Source: Isoetes taiwanensis
Lineage: Eukaryota > Streptophyta > Lycopodiopsida > Isoetales > Isoetaceae
Direction: 5' to 3'
DNA length: 64,000 nt
Assembly (NCBI GenBank): GCA_021234155.1
Contig: JAJEKV010000004.1
Span: 15,805,059 to 15,869,058, forward strand
A program made the position numbers and the translations under genes. The notes beneath the pieces are model-generated. The model was not told where the DNA came from, did not search any database, and worked only from the letters and a program-made list of their open reading frames with translations. Positions 1-10,112 of this stretch are shown here, one piece after another (position 1 is the stretch's first letter; every line of letters begins with the position of its first letter).

Positions 1-1380
1 TACTACTTACATGATCATTTTCAATACCTTCAACGTTAACAAATATGATCATGCATATTTTAGCACTATACCATTCAAGAGCATGACGTTTCTTTTTAAA
101 TTAAATACATGATACAAAATACCACTATTGGCATCATACATGAGCAATGGCAAAAGGCCAGCTAGATTTAGATATCAAAGTATCAAAATAAATATTCATG
201 CATTAACTTATGCCTGCAAATGATATAATAGAATAACTTAGGTATCTTGTTTAAAATAAAAGAGATATTGTTTAGTATAAAGTCACTTCCCTTTATTAAA
301 TAAAGGATCGATTAGTTGCATGAACAATAGTAGTTCTTGTATGCTAAGCCAGTTGAACTTGGCAGCCTGATTCCATCGATTCCATCATCCATGTAAAACA
401 CTTAATCCTAGGACAAGAGCGCCACATTGAGAGGAGAATATCCGTACCTGCAGCCAAACAAGCAAACATTAGCACGAAGTGGTAATGATGCAGGGGCCAA
501 AAGGTACATTGGGTATTCTCGGCTCATCGCCCTTCACCCAATGTAGCCTCTTGCCCTTGGTTAGTGTAAGCAAATGGAGAATAGAATGAAAAATATGGAG
601 GAATAAATTCAGTACAAATTTTGGAATTCTAAGACACAAAAATGTTTTATGCAACCAGCATAGTTTATCGCTTCACAAGCAAGCTTACTTTTGTAGCATC
701 ACTTCCAAGTGTGCACCAATCGTGCAAAATGGTGTTTCAAATAAGACATCCAAACCTTATTATAACAAGGACTAATTTGCAGTTTATAAGCATTTGCAAA
801 GCTTCCTTCTGCTATAACATGATAAAGGAACAGATCCAGTTACCTGAAGTTCGATTTGAGTGATTTATCCTCGCCCTCCAGCCGATTGCATAGGGATACT
901 GAGGATCTTTTGATATATTTCATCTCTGCATCTCTGATCTTCCCTGAGAATCATATCTATACATGCAGAAGAGCTTATAGAAATGGGTCGAGCTTGGAGC
1001 AGGCAGCCAAAATAACTCATTTGGATCTTTTCAAAGCAAATCAATGCTGCAAAAGACTTCATGGTTTTGCTTTAAGAGCATGCAAACGGCCAAGAAAATG
1101 TGCCGAATCCATGTATTAGCCACGAAATTTATCTATATGAAGGGCATTTTGGCCTGAGAAAGCTACACATATCGCTGGAAGCGCCGTTAACGTGAGCTCT
1201 GCCCTAGTCTTCATTGGCAAAAAACCTAGAGAACACCGGTATAATGTTTACCACTTTTTTTGGATTTCCAAAAGTTCATTCCATTTCCATGTATTAGGAC
1301 CTCCATAAATTCAAGGTCACACTTAATGTTAGAGAAAAAGATCTACTTAATGCTGGAGGCACAATCAATTTGGATATCTC
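1..1380. other. No recognisable gene
   Basis: AT-rich sequence with only short open frames that show no family motif, no convincing codon structure and no paralogue elsewhere in the window. The stretch from about 1380 onward becomes GC-richer and leads into the LINE ORF1 element, so it may include that element's 5' untranslated region. Confidence 0.4.
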
Positions 1381-1910
1381 CCATCTCTCCCTTTGTTTCC
1401 AGGCGCCACCGCCTCAGCACCTAGGCGCCACCGGCGCCAGCCTTTGAAGCAGCAGGAGCAGCATAGCCTTTAGTTTACAGCCAGGTTTCCGGCAACCTTG
1501 AGGCCCAGATCCGCAGGGTTCAGCAGGTCTTCGGCAGGCTTAGGGCCCAGTTTCCAGTTAGTCCGACCCCAGCAGTATCTGCCAGCCTGATTTTCGCCCT
1601 TGGTTGATCCGCAAGGTATGCATCAGATCGATTCATGTCATGCAGGTTCCTTTTCTGTGGCAGTACATCTCTCGATTTAATTCGGTATGGTAATTCTCGC
1701 CCATGCATCAACGGCCCAGCCTCTTTCCCAGCCCGACCCTAATCTCTTTGTCCCTATTGCCATAGCGGCAGCACAGCCCCGTTGCAATTCCATATATCTC
1801 AGACCAGCTACTGTCACCAATTTCTAGCCCCCTTATCTTGACCTGCCCCTACCTCGATCTAGTTCAACCAGTTCTTTTGGCCTCACTTACTTCCTGATTC
1901 ATAGAGCATC

Positions 1911-2819
1911 ATGACGATCAAACGTATGGCCAGAGAGACCCGCAAGGCAAAGAACCTTATCAGGGTGCCCGTGCCATCTGATCAGCCCTATGACCCCACG
2001 ATAGAGCCTTATCTCCAGGCAGCCCCCTCCTTTGGGCCCCAGCGTCCAATCTTGGCACAATCGGCTCCCGCTGCATCCTCAGCTGCAGCCTTGAACAGAA
2101 TAGCTGATCGGATCCACTATATGCCCTCAGAAGTGTTGGACAAGCTTCGCACTGTCCAATCTACTATCACTCTTACAGAGACATCTGTTCAATTACCCTT
2201 AGAGAGCTGGGTACAGCTTCTGGAGATACTGTTACATGCGGCAGAGCACACTAATGTTCCACCAGCGTCTGTCGGAACATCAGCCCCTGATTCCGTGCAT
2301 GCCATGCCTCAGGAAGATGATACAGTACCTAGGCCCGCACAGTCACCGGTAGAGGATTGTTTACCCGCTGGGCAGGCGGAGGTCCCACGTTCGGAGCCTA
2401 GTATAGCCACAGAGCACACGTCCACTCTGAACTTACGCATTGTAGGTTTGGAAGAGGCGAGTGATACTCCTGCTTTAGTTGAGGTGGACCAGTTTTTCAC
2501 TCAGATAATGCACATACAGGCAGACGGCATCCTCTCTGCATACCGAGTTGGGGCAGCACGACCCGACCGCCCCCGGCACTTGCTTGTCCGTTTTCGGGAT
2601 GGCTTGTCCAGATTACACATCCTCCGTCATGGTAATCACTTGAAAGGAACCGCCTTTTCTGTCCAGGAAGACCTCACCCCTGCACAGCTCTGCAGACGAA
2701 AGGAAGAATTATGCCGAGTCCGCGAAGCTCGACTGCAACGGAAGTGGGCCGTCTACAGGGGAGGCCACGCTATCATCCGAGATCATTGGCCCGCTGATCC
2801 ATGGACAGCTTTTGTATAG
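1911..2819 (+). CDS. LINE ORF1-type nucleic-acid-binding protein (302 aa)
   Basis: Uninterrupted 302-codon frame. The N-terminal 150 residues are Pro/Ala-rich and low complexity. Residues about 170-260 (LRIVGLEE, then a VDQFF helix, then RPRHLLVRF) look like the RNA-recognition-motif core of LINE ORF1 proteins. The end, with LTPAQLCRRKEEL and a basic stretch, matches the usual ORF1 C-terminal domain, which binds element RNA as a chaperone. The same C-terminal pattern (LDLTPSQLEFRKKEW) occurs in the degenerate LINE near 52.7 kb. No endonuclease or reverse transcriptase follows: the stop is followed directly by a 3' tail. The first ATG is used as start; no upstream in-frame ATG was noted. Fairly sure of family; function inferred. 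Confidence 0.7.
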   Translation: MTIKRMARETRKAKNLIRVPVPSDQPYDPTIEPYLQAAPSFGPQRPILAQSAPAASSAAALNRIADRIHYMPSEVLDKLRTVQSTITLTETSVQLPLESWVQLLEILLHAAEHTNVPPASVGTSAPDSVHAMPQEDDTVPRPAQSPVEDCLPAGQAEVPRSEPSIATEHTSTLNLRIVGLEEASDTPALVEVDQFFTQIMHIQADGILSAYRVGAARPDRPRHLLVRFRDGLSRLHILRHGNHLKGTAFSVQEDLTPAQLCRRKEELCRVREARLQRKWAVYRGGHAIIRDHWPADPWTAFV

Positions 2820-3052
2820 CCTGGTGCTTCCGCCTCCGGCTTGGTTTGGTTTTGGGTGATCTCACCCCTTTTGTTCTGTTTTATTGATCACATTTTTGTG
2901 TGCTGTAACGGGGCTTAGACCCCATGTTCTGTTTCTTGGGCTTCGGCCCTCTGTTCTGTTAGGGCGTATGCCCTCTTTGTTTGTTCTGGTCCCATAACCC
3001 GATTGGGTTTCGTGGACGTTAAAACTTCTTCCTTCCTTCCTTCCTTCCATCG
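2820..3052 (+). repeat. LINE-type 3' tail ending in (TTCC)n
   Basis: Directly follows the ORF1 stop. It is a Y/G-rich untranslated stretch ending in TCGTGGACGTTAAAAC and a run of TTCC units (about 3029-3050). An almost identical terminal phrase (TCGTGGACGCTAAAAT followed by ATCT units) recurs at about 31092-31120, so this is the 3' terminus of a repeat family. Confidence 0.6.
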
Positions 3053-3432
3053 AAAGACCCAATAATTTTCAATGATAAACACTAGAAAAACCCAGCACAA
3101 GGTTTTCCAGTTTATTTCATATGTGGACCGCCATCATTTTTAGCCCTCAAATCAGCAATTTTATTTCTCATATGGCTTTACCAAACCAGACATGCACCGT
3201 GTCTTACAATTGGGTAGCCTCATGTCTCACCATAATGAAGACTTGCCTCCATTGATGTGACTAGTGCTCTTGAATAAATATTACATAATGTTCCCTATGT
3301 GAGAGCTCACATTCAAGAAATAAATGTTAATCAATAATAATAATAATAAAAAAAAGGAGGTAAGTATAAGCAGTGATAAGTTAGGTGAAGATTTGAAAAT
3401 CAGTCAGGCTAAAGCTATAATCATGTGTAAAG
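3053..3432. other. Intergenic, AT-rich
   Basis: No gene seen. A short (AAT)n-like run near 3330-3350 and a purine tract precede the Copia gag frame; the 5' LTR of that element was not recognised here. Confidence 0.4.
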
Positions 3433-4188
3433 TTGCCCCCTGGTATAATGCTTAAATTAAGAGAGTTGAGCCCTAAGGATGCTTGGAGATATCTAATTAA
3501 AACATATCAAATCAAGAGCTCTTCTCAGATGGACGTGCTGGAAAAGGAGATTAGAAAATTAAGGTTTGATGAAAAGATAGATCTGACCACCATGTTCCAC
3601 AAGTTTGATTCATTGTGTGCAAACTTGGAGGCAGCTGGGCTAACAATGTCTGAAAGCCATCAAATTTTAGCAATCTCAAAAATGTTCATTAATCATGGAA
3701 CATTAGCCACACTCATTAGAACTATTGCCAAAACCAGAGAAGAGGTTGAGCAAATTGCTAGGACAGAAATAGAACAAAAACTCATGGTTGAAAATGAGAA
3801 TGAGGAGGACGAGGAGTCTGCTGAGGTACTTGTTGTCAGAAAAGAAAAAGGGAATAATGACAAAGGTAAGCAGGTTGGACCCTGTTATGGTTGTGGTGAA
3901 GTAGGGCATTTAAAATTTAATTGCCCAAAGAATGCTAGAACATGTTTTACTTGTGGAGGTATAGGTCATGTGGCTTCCAAATGTCCAACCCCTAAAGATA
4001 GTGGCAGGGGCAGGGGCAGGGGAAGGGGTAAACCAAATAACTGGAGCATGAATAAAGGTAAGGGCAGAGGCTCTAGAGCTGCACATACCAATGTAGTAGT
4101 CATTGAATGTGAAGAGAAAGACTCGGAGGAAGAGGTAACTAATGCTTTTTCAAATTATTTGAGCAAGGAACAATATGTAGCATTATGA
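3433..4188 (+). pseudogene. gag: Ty1/Copia gag polyprotein fragment
   Basis: Open frame of about 250 codons matching a Copia gag. An alpha-helical UBN2-like region (residues about 5-110, with ELSPKDAWRYL and KLRFDEKIDLTTMFHKFDSL) is followed by an acidic linker and two perfect CX2CX4HX4C zinc knuckles (CYGCGEVGHLKFNC and CFTCGGIGHVASKC), then a Gly/Arg-rich run and an acidic tail. Gag packages element RNA. The 5' part is missing or starts in another frame: the frame opens at a TTG, and an ATG at about 3423 lies in a different frame. The frame stops before any protease. Protease and integrase of the same type reappear 2.35 kb downstream, suggesting one element split by an insertion. Confidence 0.8.
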
Positions 4189-4379
4189 CAGGGGGTTGTT
4201 TTTGTATTTTTATACATTTTTTCCTATGGCTTTACTATGATTTGGTTGTCGTATTGCACATGGTGTACCGATTAGTACTTCTAGAGTGCATCTAGTATTT
4301 CCATGCAACTTGTGTCATTGTTTTTTTTTTCCCTTGGCAATTCAATGGTCACAATATTATTTTGCTATGTAAAACACAT

Positions 4380-5175
4380 TATATTATGGCCCTTCACATG
4401 CAAGCATCGAGCAGACAAAGATTAGGGCTTCTTGCCGGGGTCGTTTCATAAGGCAGACAGGTATGCCAAAGTTTAGGGTTTGCTGGCCGCTTGGGGCAGG
4501 TTGTTTTGCAGATGTCCCTCACTCCTGAGTTAGGACAAGGAATCCAAGCAGTTCTGGCTGAGCTATTTCGTGTCCTTCATCACCCATTGCTGCATTGATC
4601 AGAGACAGCCCATTTCGGTGAACAGGGTATTTTAGGGTTTCTTTAGAAGCCACTCCGTCCTTTTTGAGAAGAAGCCGATCCGTCCCCGACTGGAGCTCTG
4701 CGGGTTTCTTGAAAACGTTTGAGCTAAGAGTTCGAGCTTGTTTCTGCGGGTAGCTTGAGCTGTTGCATTGCTACAAGAGATCGTTGTAGGCTTCTCTTTA
4801 AAATTCGAGAGGCGACGGCGGTTTTGTTGCTCGGGTTTTAGGTTTAGATCTTCAAAGACATAAATATGATGCATGATCGCTGCCCCTCAAGGAATGCAAG
4901 GTGGAGATGGGCAACCATGGATGATGATGCCACCACTTCCGCAGCAGCAACAGTCCATGATGGGTGTGCCGCCCATGACAGGAATGCCGCCACCTCTGCC
5001 GCAGCCTGTTATGCAACAGCCTATGATGGGCCAGCAACAAATGATGCCGCAAGGTGTGATGCAACCCCAGCCTGTAATGCCTCCCATGCGCGGCTGACCA
5101 ATGCAGCCAATGACCAATCATGCGGTCGGTCGGATACCACTTTGGGCTCGCGAATCGGGTTGCCGCAGAGGCAAG
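4380..5175 (+). pseudogene. RBP45/47-like first exon and leader (fragment)
   Basis: A 74-codon frame (4873-5097) is made almost only of Met, Pro, Gln and Gly. It opens with MIAAPQGMQGGDGQPWMMM and continues with Gln/Met repeats. The PWMMM-plus-polyglutamine layout resembles the N-terminal tail of plant RBP45/RBP47 poly(U)-binding proteins, which precedes their first RRM. A stop at 5095-5097 interrupts it. The following bases to about 5174 could encode the start of an RRM in shifted frames, and a GTAAGG donor-like site follows. No later exons are seen. The upstream 490 bp is GC-rich and leader-like. Likely a captured or relic first exon; the assignment rests on composition and one short motif. 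Confidence 0.4.
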
Positions 5176-5186
5176 TAAGGTTGTAA

Positions 5187-6535
5187 ATTTTGTTATTGGA
5201 TTTGTTCCCTTCTTACTCGATCACCATGTACCTTATTTTCTGCAATAGACAAGAACTCTAATCTCCACTCTCCCATTTTAGCATGCTTACTTTCGTCTCG
5301 TTTCAGGCTTTATAAAATTTGTAAAGTGCTGCAGATTTAAATTAGTACACCAGGTACGGCGCTATTGAGAGTGAACGGTAAGAATTTTGGCTGTAAAAAC
5401 ATCATGGCATGCACTCAGTGCCCTCTGGCCAGTTGAACCCATTATATATTTTACTCATCACTTTCCAAAATCTGCATTTCAATTTGATGCAGGGTGATGT
5501 CTAAACCTCTCCAACACTCTAATATCTAGTCGTGTGATATTGTTTGGTCCCATTAGGTTATGAAGCTCATTTGATCTGTGTTGAAAACCCCATTTGGGCA
5601 GCATTGCTGAATTGTGAGCAAGCTGAATTGCTAAGTTAACAAATACGTTTCTATCATCCATGTTCTGATGTGGGTTTTACATTTAAGTTGTCACCATATG
5701 TTTCTTAGGTGGAAAATGTACCTGGAGATCATAATAATATGTTTTTATGTTTGGTCGATTCTCGAATATCCACCAAAGTAAATGGCATTTTAGAATTTGA
5801 TTGCGGCATTCAGATTTCCAGCGATGCATAGCCACATTAGTGGGCATCTTATGTTTATGGCACATGGATTTGTTGGTGTGCAACTGAGAATGCAGAAATA
5901 GTGCTTTTCTTGAAGGTACATCTTGTTTTTGTTTTCTTGTTTTGCTTCATTTGTGCAAAGGTTTAATTATTTTCCACAACATAAGTTGCGAGATGGCTAT
6001 TAGGATAATATGGGTTCAAATCCTATAAGATCTGCTATTGATAGCTCAATCTTAAATTGTACATCGATATTTTCTTATACACATTGCATATTCTCGTGAC
6101 AACTAAATCGCATGCAATGATGTACTTATCAATATTGGGCATGGTGCTTTGTCTCTGCCTAGTGTAATTTCTCTCATTGTTCTTAACATACGAAAGACCT
6201 TCTAGGGCAATGTGTAATCTTCGTGTTTTCTTTGTTAGGGCCCGAAGGGCCCAAATTTTTTTTTAATATAACAATCAACACACAACTACCATTAACATTA
6301 TTAACACAAACCATTGCATTTAACATATCTAAATTAAAATCCCCATTAAACCCCTTTTGGTTTGGGTGCATATTCACACGGGGGGTTACTCCGGGCAACG
6401 AGAGCTGTCGGATGGGCATATTTGCCCTTTATTCCTAAGATCTGGACCGTACATAGCGATCCTCGTTAGTGGGGTATACATGTACAAGTTTTTGTATACT
6501 GTATATTAAGGTTTGCAAAATACTATAAGGTTTGA
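5187..6535. other. No gene recognised between Copia blocks
   Basis: Open frames here are short and unlike known families. Around 6236-6254 there is a GGGCCCGAAGGGCCC palindrome followed by an A/T-rich stretch. The block sits between the gag and protease parts of what may once have been one Copia element, together with the RBP45-like fragment. Confidence 0.4.
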
Positions 6536-7714
6536 GAGAATGTACTTATCAGTGTAGATTCGGGAGCTGAAAGAACAATCATAGAATCCTTAGATCTGCT
6601 CATAAGAAGGGATAAGGAGGAACGCCTAAAGAGCATATGCTTAGGAGATGGAAGAATAAAAGAAGTAAAAGCTGCAGGAATGCTTAAGTTGTTTGATTTG
6701 CAAGGGAAACCAGTAGAGATAGAAAAAGTGCTTTGTGTACCTTCTATTGTAAAAAATTTGATCTCAGTGACTCAATTAGTAGACTTGGATTATCAAGTAC
6801 TATTTGACAAACTTGTATGCAAAATTTGTGAAGGATAATAAAATCTGCTTTTTGGCTAAAAGAGTTGGTGATCTTTTTGAGATGAATACATGTGAAACAA
6901 TTTCAATGATAAATACTGTCTCAATCCCAACCTTGAAGACCTGGCATGAACATTTGGGGCACACAAATATGAAAAATGTAAAGGCATCAAGCAAACTAGG
7001 ATATATTGATGCAATAAATGAGGAGCAAAAAAACTTTGTGTGCAGGGGTTGCATGATTGGAAAAAGTACGAGACTTCCCTTCTCAAGAAGATCAAAAATA
7101 GCTGAAACACCTTTAGAGCTGGTCCACTCAATAAAAGAAGTTGCACTGGAAAAAGGTACATTACCTTCACAGATGACTTTACTAGGAAGGCAAAATGCTA
7201 TTGTTTGACAAAAAAAATTGAAGCCCTAAGAGCATTCAAAGAGTATGTTACTCAAGTAGAGAGAGAAACAGGGTATAAAGTTAAATGTCTGAGGTCAGAC
7301 AGGGGAGGTGAATATATATCTAGAAAATTTAAAGCATTTTGCACTGAAAAAGGGATAAGGAGGCAACTAACATGCAGATACTCTCCCCAACAAAATGGGG
7401 TGGCAGAAAGGAAAAATAGAACATGCCTAAATGCTGTTAGAGCCATGCTTAAGCATGCTGGTCTGCCAAATAGGCTTTGGGAAGAAGCACTGAAAGCAGC
7501 AATTCACATACAAAACACACTGCCTAGTGTTAGTATTGATGGAGAAATTCCGGAGTCATTGTGGTCAAAGAAAATACCTACATATCAGAGATTTAGAACC
7601 TATGGATGCATGGCTTATGTTCATATACCAGAGGAGTTAAGGAGAAAATTAGATGACAAGGCTCAAGTTGCATTCCTAGTTGGTTATGATGAAGAGGCAT
7701 TCACATTCAAATAA
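6536..7714 (+). pseudogene. pol: Ty1/Copia protease, GAG-pre-integrase and integrase core, frameshifted
   Basis: Three blocks in different frames. (1) 6536-6838: aspartic-protease-like, with the VDSGAER active-site motif and the typical VLCVPSIVKNLISV strand. (2) 6804-about 7150: GAG-pre-integrase zinc-binding region, WHEHLGH followed by CRGCMIGKSTRLPF. (3) About 7150-7714: integrase core with TDDFTRK, LRSDRGGEY (second catalytic Asp) and NGVAERKNR (catalytic Glu), then the LVGYDEE strand. The expected first catalytic Asp after LVHS is absent. At least two frameshifts join the blocks, and no reverse transcriptase or RNase H follows. It cannot make a working polyprotein. Confidence 0.85.
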
Positions 7715-8700
7715 CGATTGGATTCTAAATTCATTCAATGAAAAGGATTTATCTTCGTTGCAAATCTCTCCACTTGAAGTCTGAAGCTGTGGGTTTGCTT
7801 GTAAATAGTCTAGCAACTCATCTAACACTAAGTCTGGTTCAAATCCCTCACTTCGCATTTTGCTTGCACCAATCTAGAACTCTAATAGTGTCATATATCG
7901 AGTGGCGACTCATTCTCTTTTGCACACAATGCAAATGCAGAAAAAGAAAGGCACATGTAATTCACTAGTTTCTAAAGTAACATAGTCAACTCTTGGTAAT
8001 TCTACCAATGATAAGTATTGTGTGTATATGGCATACATGCTTTGTTGTCAACCAGGAGTATCTTAGATGGCTTTGCATTAGAGTGGTTACTTGGAGAGCC
8101 AACTTGTTGTAAAAAAATTGCAGCCTAGTGTTCGAGGGCTAAATATGTCTTTTCACAAAGAGTATTGCACAAATAGACAAAAAAAGTCAAAATAATAAAC
8201 CAACCACCGTCAATGCTTATGAGAACTTATACCTTTAAAACGTATTAGAAGATCGAACTTATACTAGTTGCACTCGCTTATTAGAAGATCGTATTAGAAG
8301 ATCGAACTTATACTAGTTGAATTTATACTTATAAGATCGAACTTATACTAGTTTCACGGATCTCTTATCACCACGGCCCATTTTCCAAATGCCCTTCGCC
8401 TGATCCCTTTCAGCCCCTTCTTCTCTTTCTTTTCTGCACATTCATCATACCAAAGATTCCATTAGATCCCATATTCATTATATCAAATATTAACACACAT
8501 CCATCTGCCTATTTAATGCCAGTTTGATACCGACAAAAAAGAGATTTAAGGTGAAATGAAGCCTAATGATGAAAAACAACCATGAGAGATTGGCATTGGA
8601 AATGGCCCTGCGTGCAGTCTTGACCCGCATTGCTGGCTAGGGGAGACACAGGTGAACCCTCTATGGAAGTTATTATGTGTTATTATGTAATGCATACGTA
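7715..8700. repeat. Non-coding stretch with short local repeats
   Basis: No gene recognised. At about 8240-8355 a phrase close to AGAAGATCGAACTTATACTAGTT is repeated imperfectly three to four times, partly overlapping. Confidence 0.45.
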
Positions 8701-8849
8701 ATATATTGTCTGCAGATAGCATGCCATGTTCTTGCGTGTTGGTTCCATATGAAATGGGCGTGGCTAAAGTATCTGCTACCGAAGGTAATTCCTCTTTTAC
8801 GTATACATATGGCATCACCTCGAAGTCTTTAATCGCTATCCCCTTGCAG

Positions 8850-10112
8850 GTACCAGGTCAAGCAAGAAAGAAAGACATCTATTCTCGCCTTTCTCTCATG
8901 ATGACTTGCACAAGCAAGTGGGAATATCTTGGCCATCTACATGAACTTGTGGAGAATTACAAAGATACTGAGAGTGTTATGAGGTATTACATGTATGGTT
9001 GACCACAATTACTGAAAATAAAACTCATGGAAAAGTGATTGCATGTAGTTATCTGTGCCACACTTGGGTCATTGGAGGACATTGGCATCGAAAATGGCAG
9101 AAGCATGCTAGGATGTTCTCTCACTCGCATTGTGACACCACAAACTTGACAGAGGTGCAATAACGAATTTGGAAGGTGCAGGTTCTGCAACACGACGTGA
9201 ATGTTCGCATGTACCACATGTTATCCACCTTGATTGGTTATCCAGATGGTGGGGTTCCCATTGGAGGCTCCATGTTAGAGTTGTCAAAGCAGCGCCAAGA
9301 ACTGGGTATGCACTATTTTTTTTTTAATATCGCTTCAATTCAACTTACTAGTGTTTTCTCCAACTGCCCTATAGACGCCAGTGGGCGATTTGGAAGGCGC
9401 GGCTGTAGCAAGCAGTTAGCAGCAGCTGAGCACTTATGCAAGTTGGAAGAAGTGCAAGGAGGTGCAATTGTCTTGACGGATAAAGAATCCATTGTGCTTC
9501 ATGTCAGCTCCGAAGACGAGATATCGTGTGGAAATGTATGCAGCATACTGCAGTTGCCCAAGCATATTCTCTAGGTGCAAACATCTTTTGGCTGCAGTTC
9601 TACCTTGTCGAGTCAGCTCCGGAGATGAGATATCGTGTGGAAATGTATGCAGCATACTGCAGTTGCCCAAGCATATTCTCTAGGTGCGAACACCTTTTGG
9701 CTGCAGAGTTCTACCTTGCCAAGCATCATCCTGGCTTGTATAAGATCCTCCATCCCGCTGTTAGTGTAGATGAGGTTGTTGGACTTTACCATGGAATTGA
9801 AGGCCCAAAGGGCACAATGGAGACACTGCAAGATGTCGCCCTCATGCTTGTAAAGAAGAAGCAAGCGACTCTTCAAAAGTGGATCGATATAACGACATCA
9901 CAGTTTGACAGAATCCAGTGGCAGAGAAAGAAGAGCTGGAGCAAATTATCCAGGACGTACGACGGGATGTGAGATTTCTCGGTTCTGCAGATAGGCCTGC
10001 ACCTATGAAGTTCAAAGGGTCTTATGCACAGTCGCAGGTTGCTGTGCGGGCACCTCTCTATCCATCTAGATCGCCCGGACCACTTCGACAACAACCACCT
10101 CTCCACGCTTAG
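8850..10112 (+). pseudogene. MULE-like transposase C-terminal part with SWIM zinc finger
   Basis: Broken coding region spread over several frames. A segment with HCDTTNLTEVQ, then RMYHMLSTL, resembles the TTNxVE...NRRxDxLV part of MULE-type transposases. It is followed by a SWIM zinc finger (CxC-x6-CxH: CSCPSIFSRCEHLLA) and an alpha-helical tail (HPAVSVDEVVGLYHGI). SWIM fingers lie C-terminal to the DDE core in many MULE and FAR1-like proteins. A 109-bp tandem duplication doubles the finger and shifts the frame. A further single-base shift near 9915 separates the tail (EKEELEQIIQDVRRDVRFLG) from the finger. The DDE core itself is not visible upstream. Alternative: a host SWIM protein of unknown function. 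Confidence 0.5.
9503..9718 (+). repeat. 109-bp tandem duplication covering the SWIM finger
   Basis: Units 9503-9611 and 9612-9718 are nearly identical, each opening with GTCAGCTCCG and containing the CxC...CxH coding stretch. The unit is not a multiple of three, so the two fingers lie in different frames; unit 1 encodes CKH and unit 2 CEH. Confidence 0.9.

Noticed and set aside
4866-5186. Overlapping frames on both strands across the Met/Gln/Pro-rich exon, including His-rich and Cys-rich minus-strand ones
   Set aside because: Low-complexity repeats keep all frames open; only the plus-strand Met/Gln frame has a family-like pattern.
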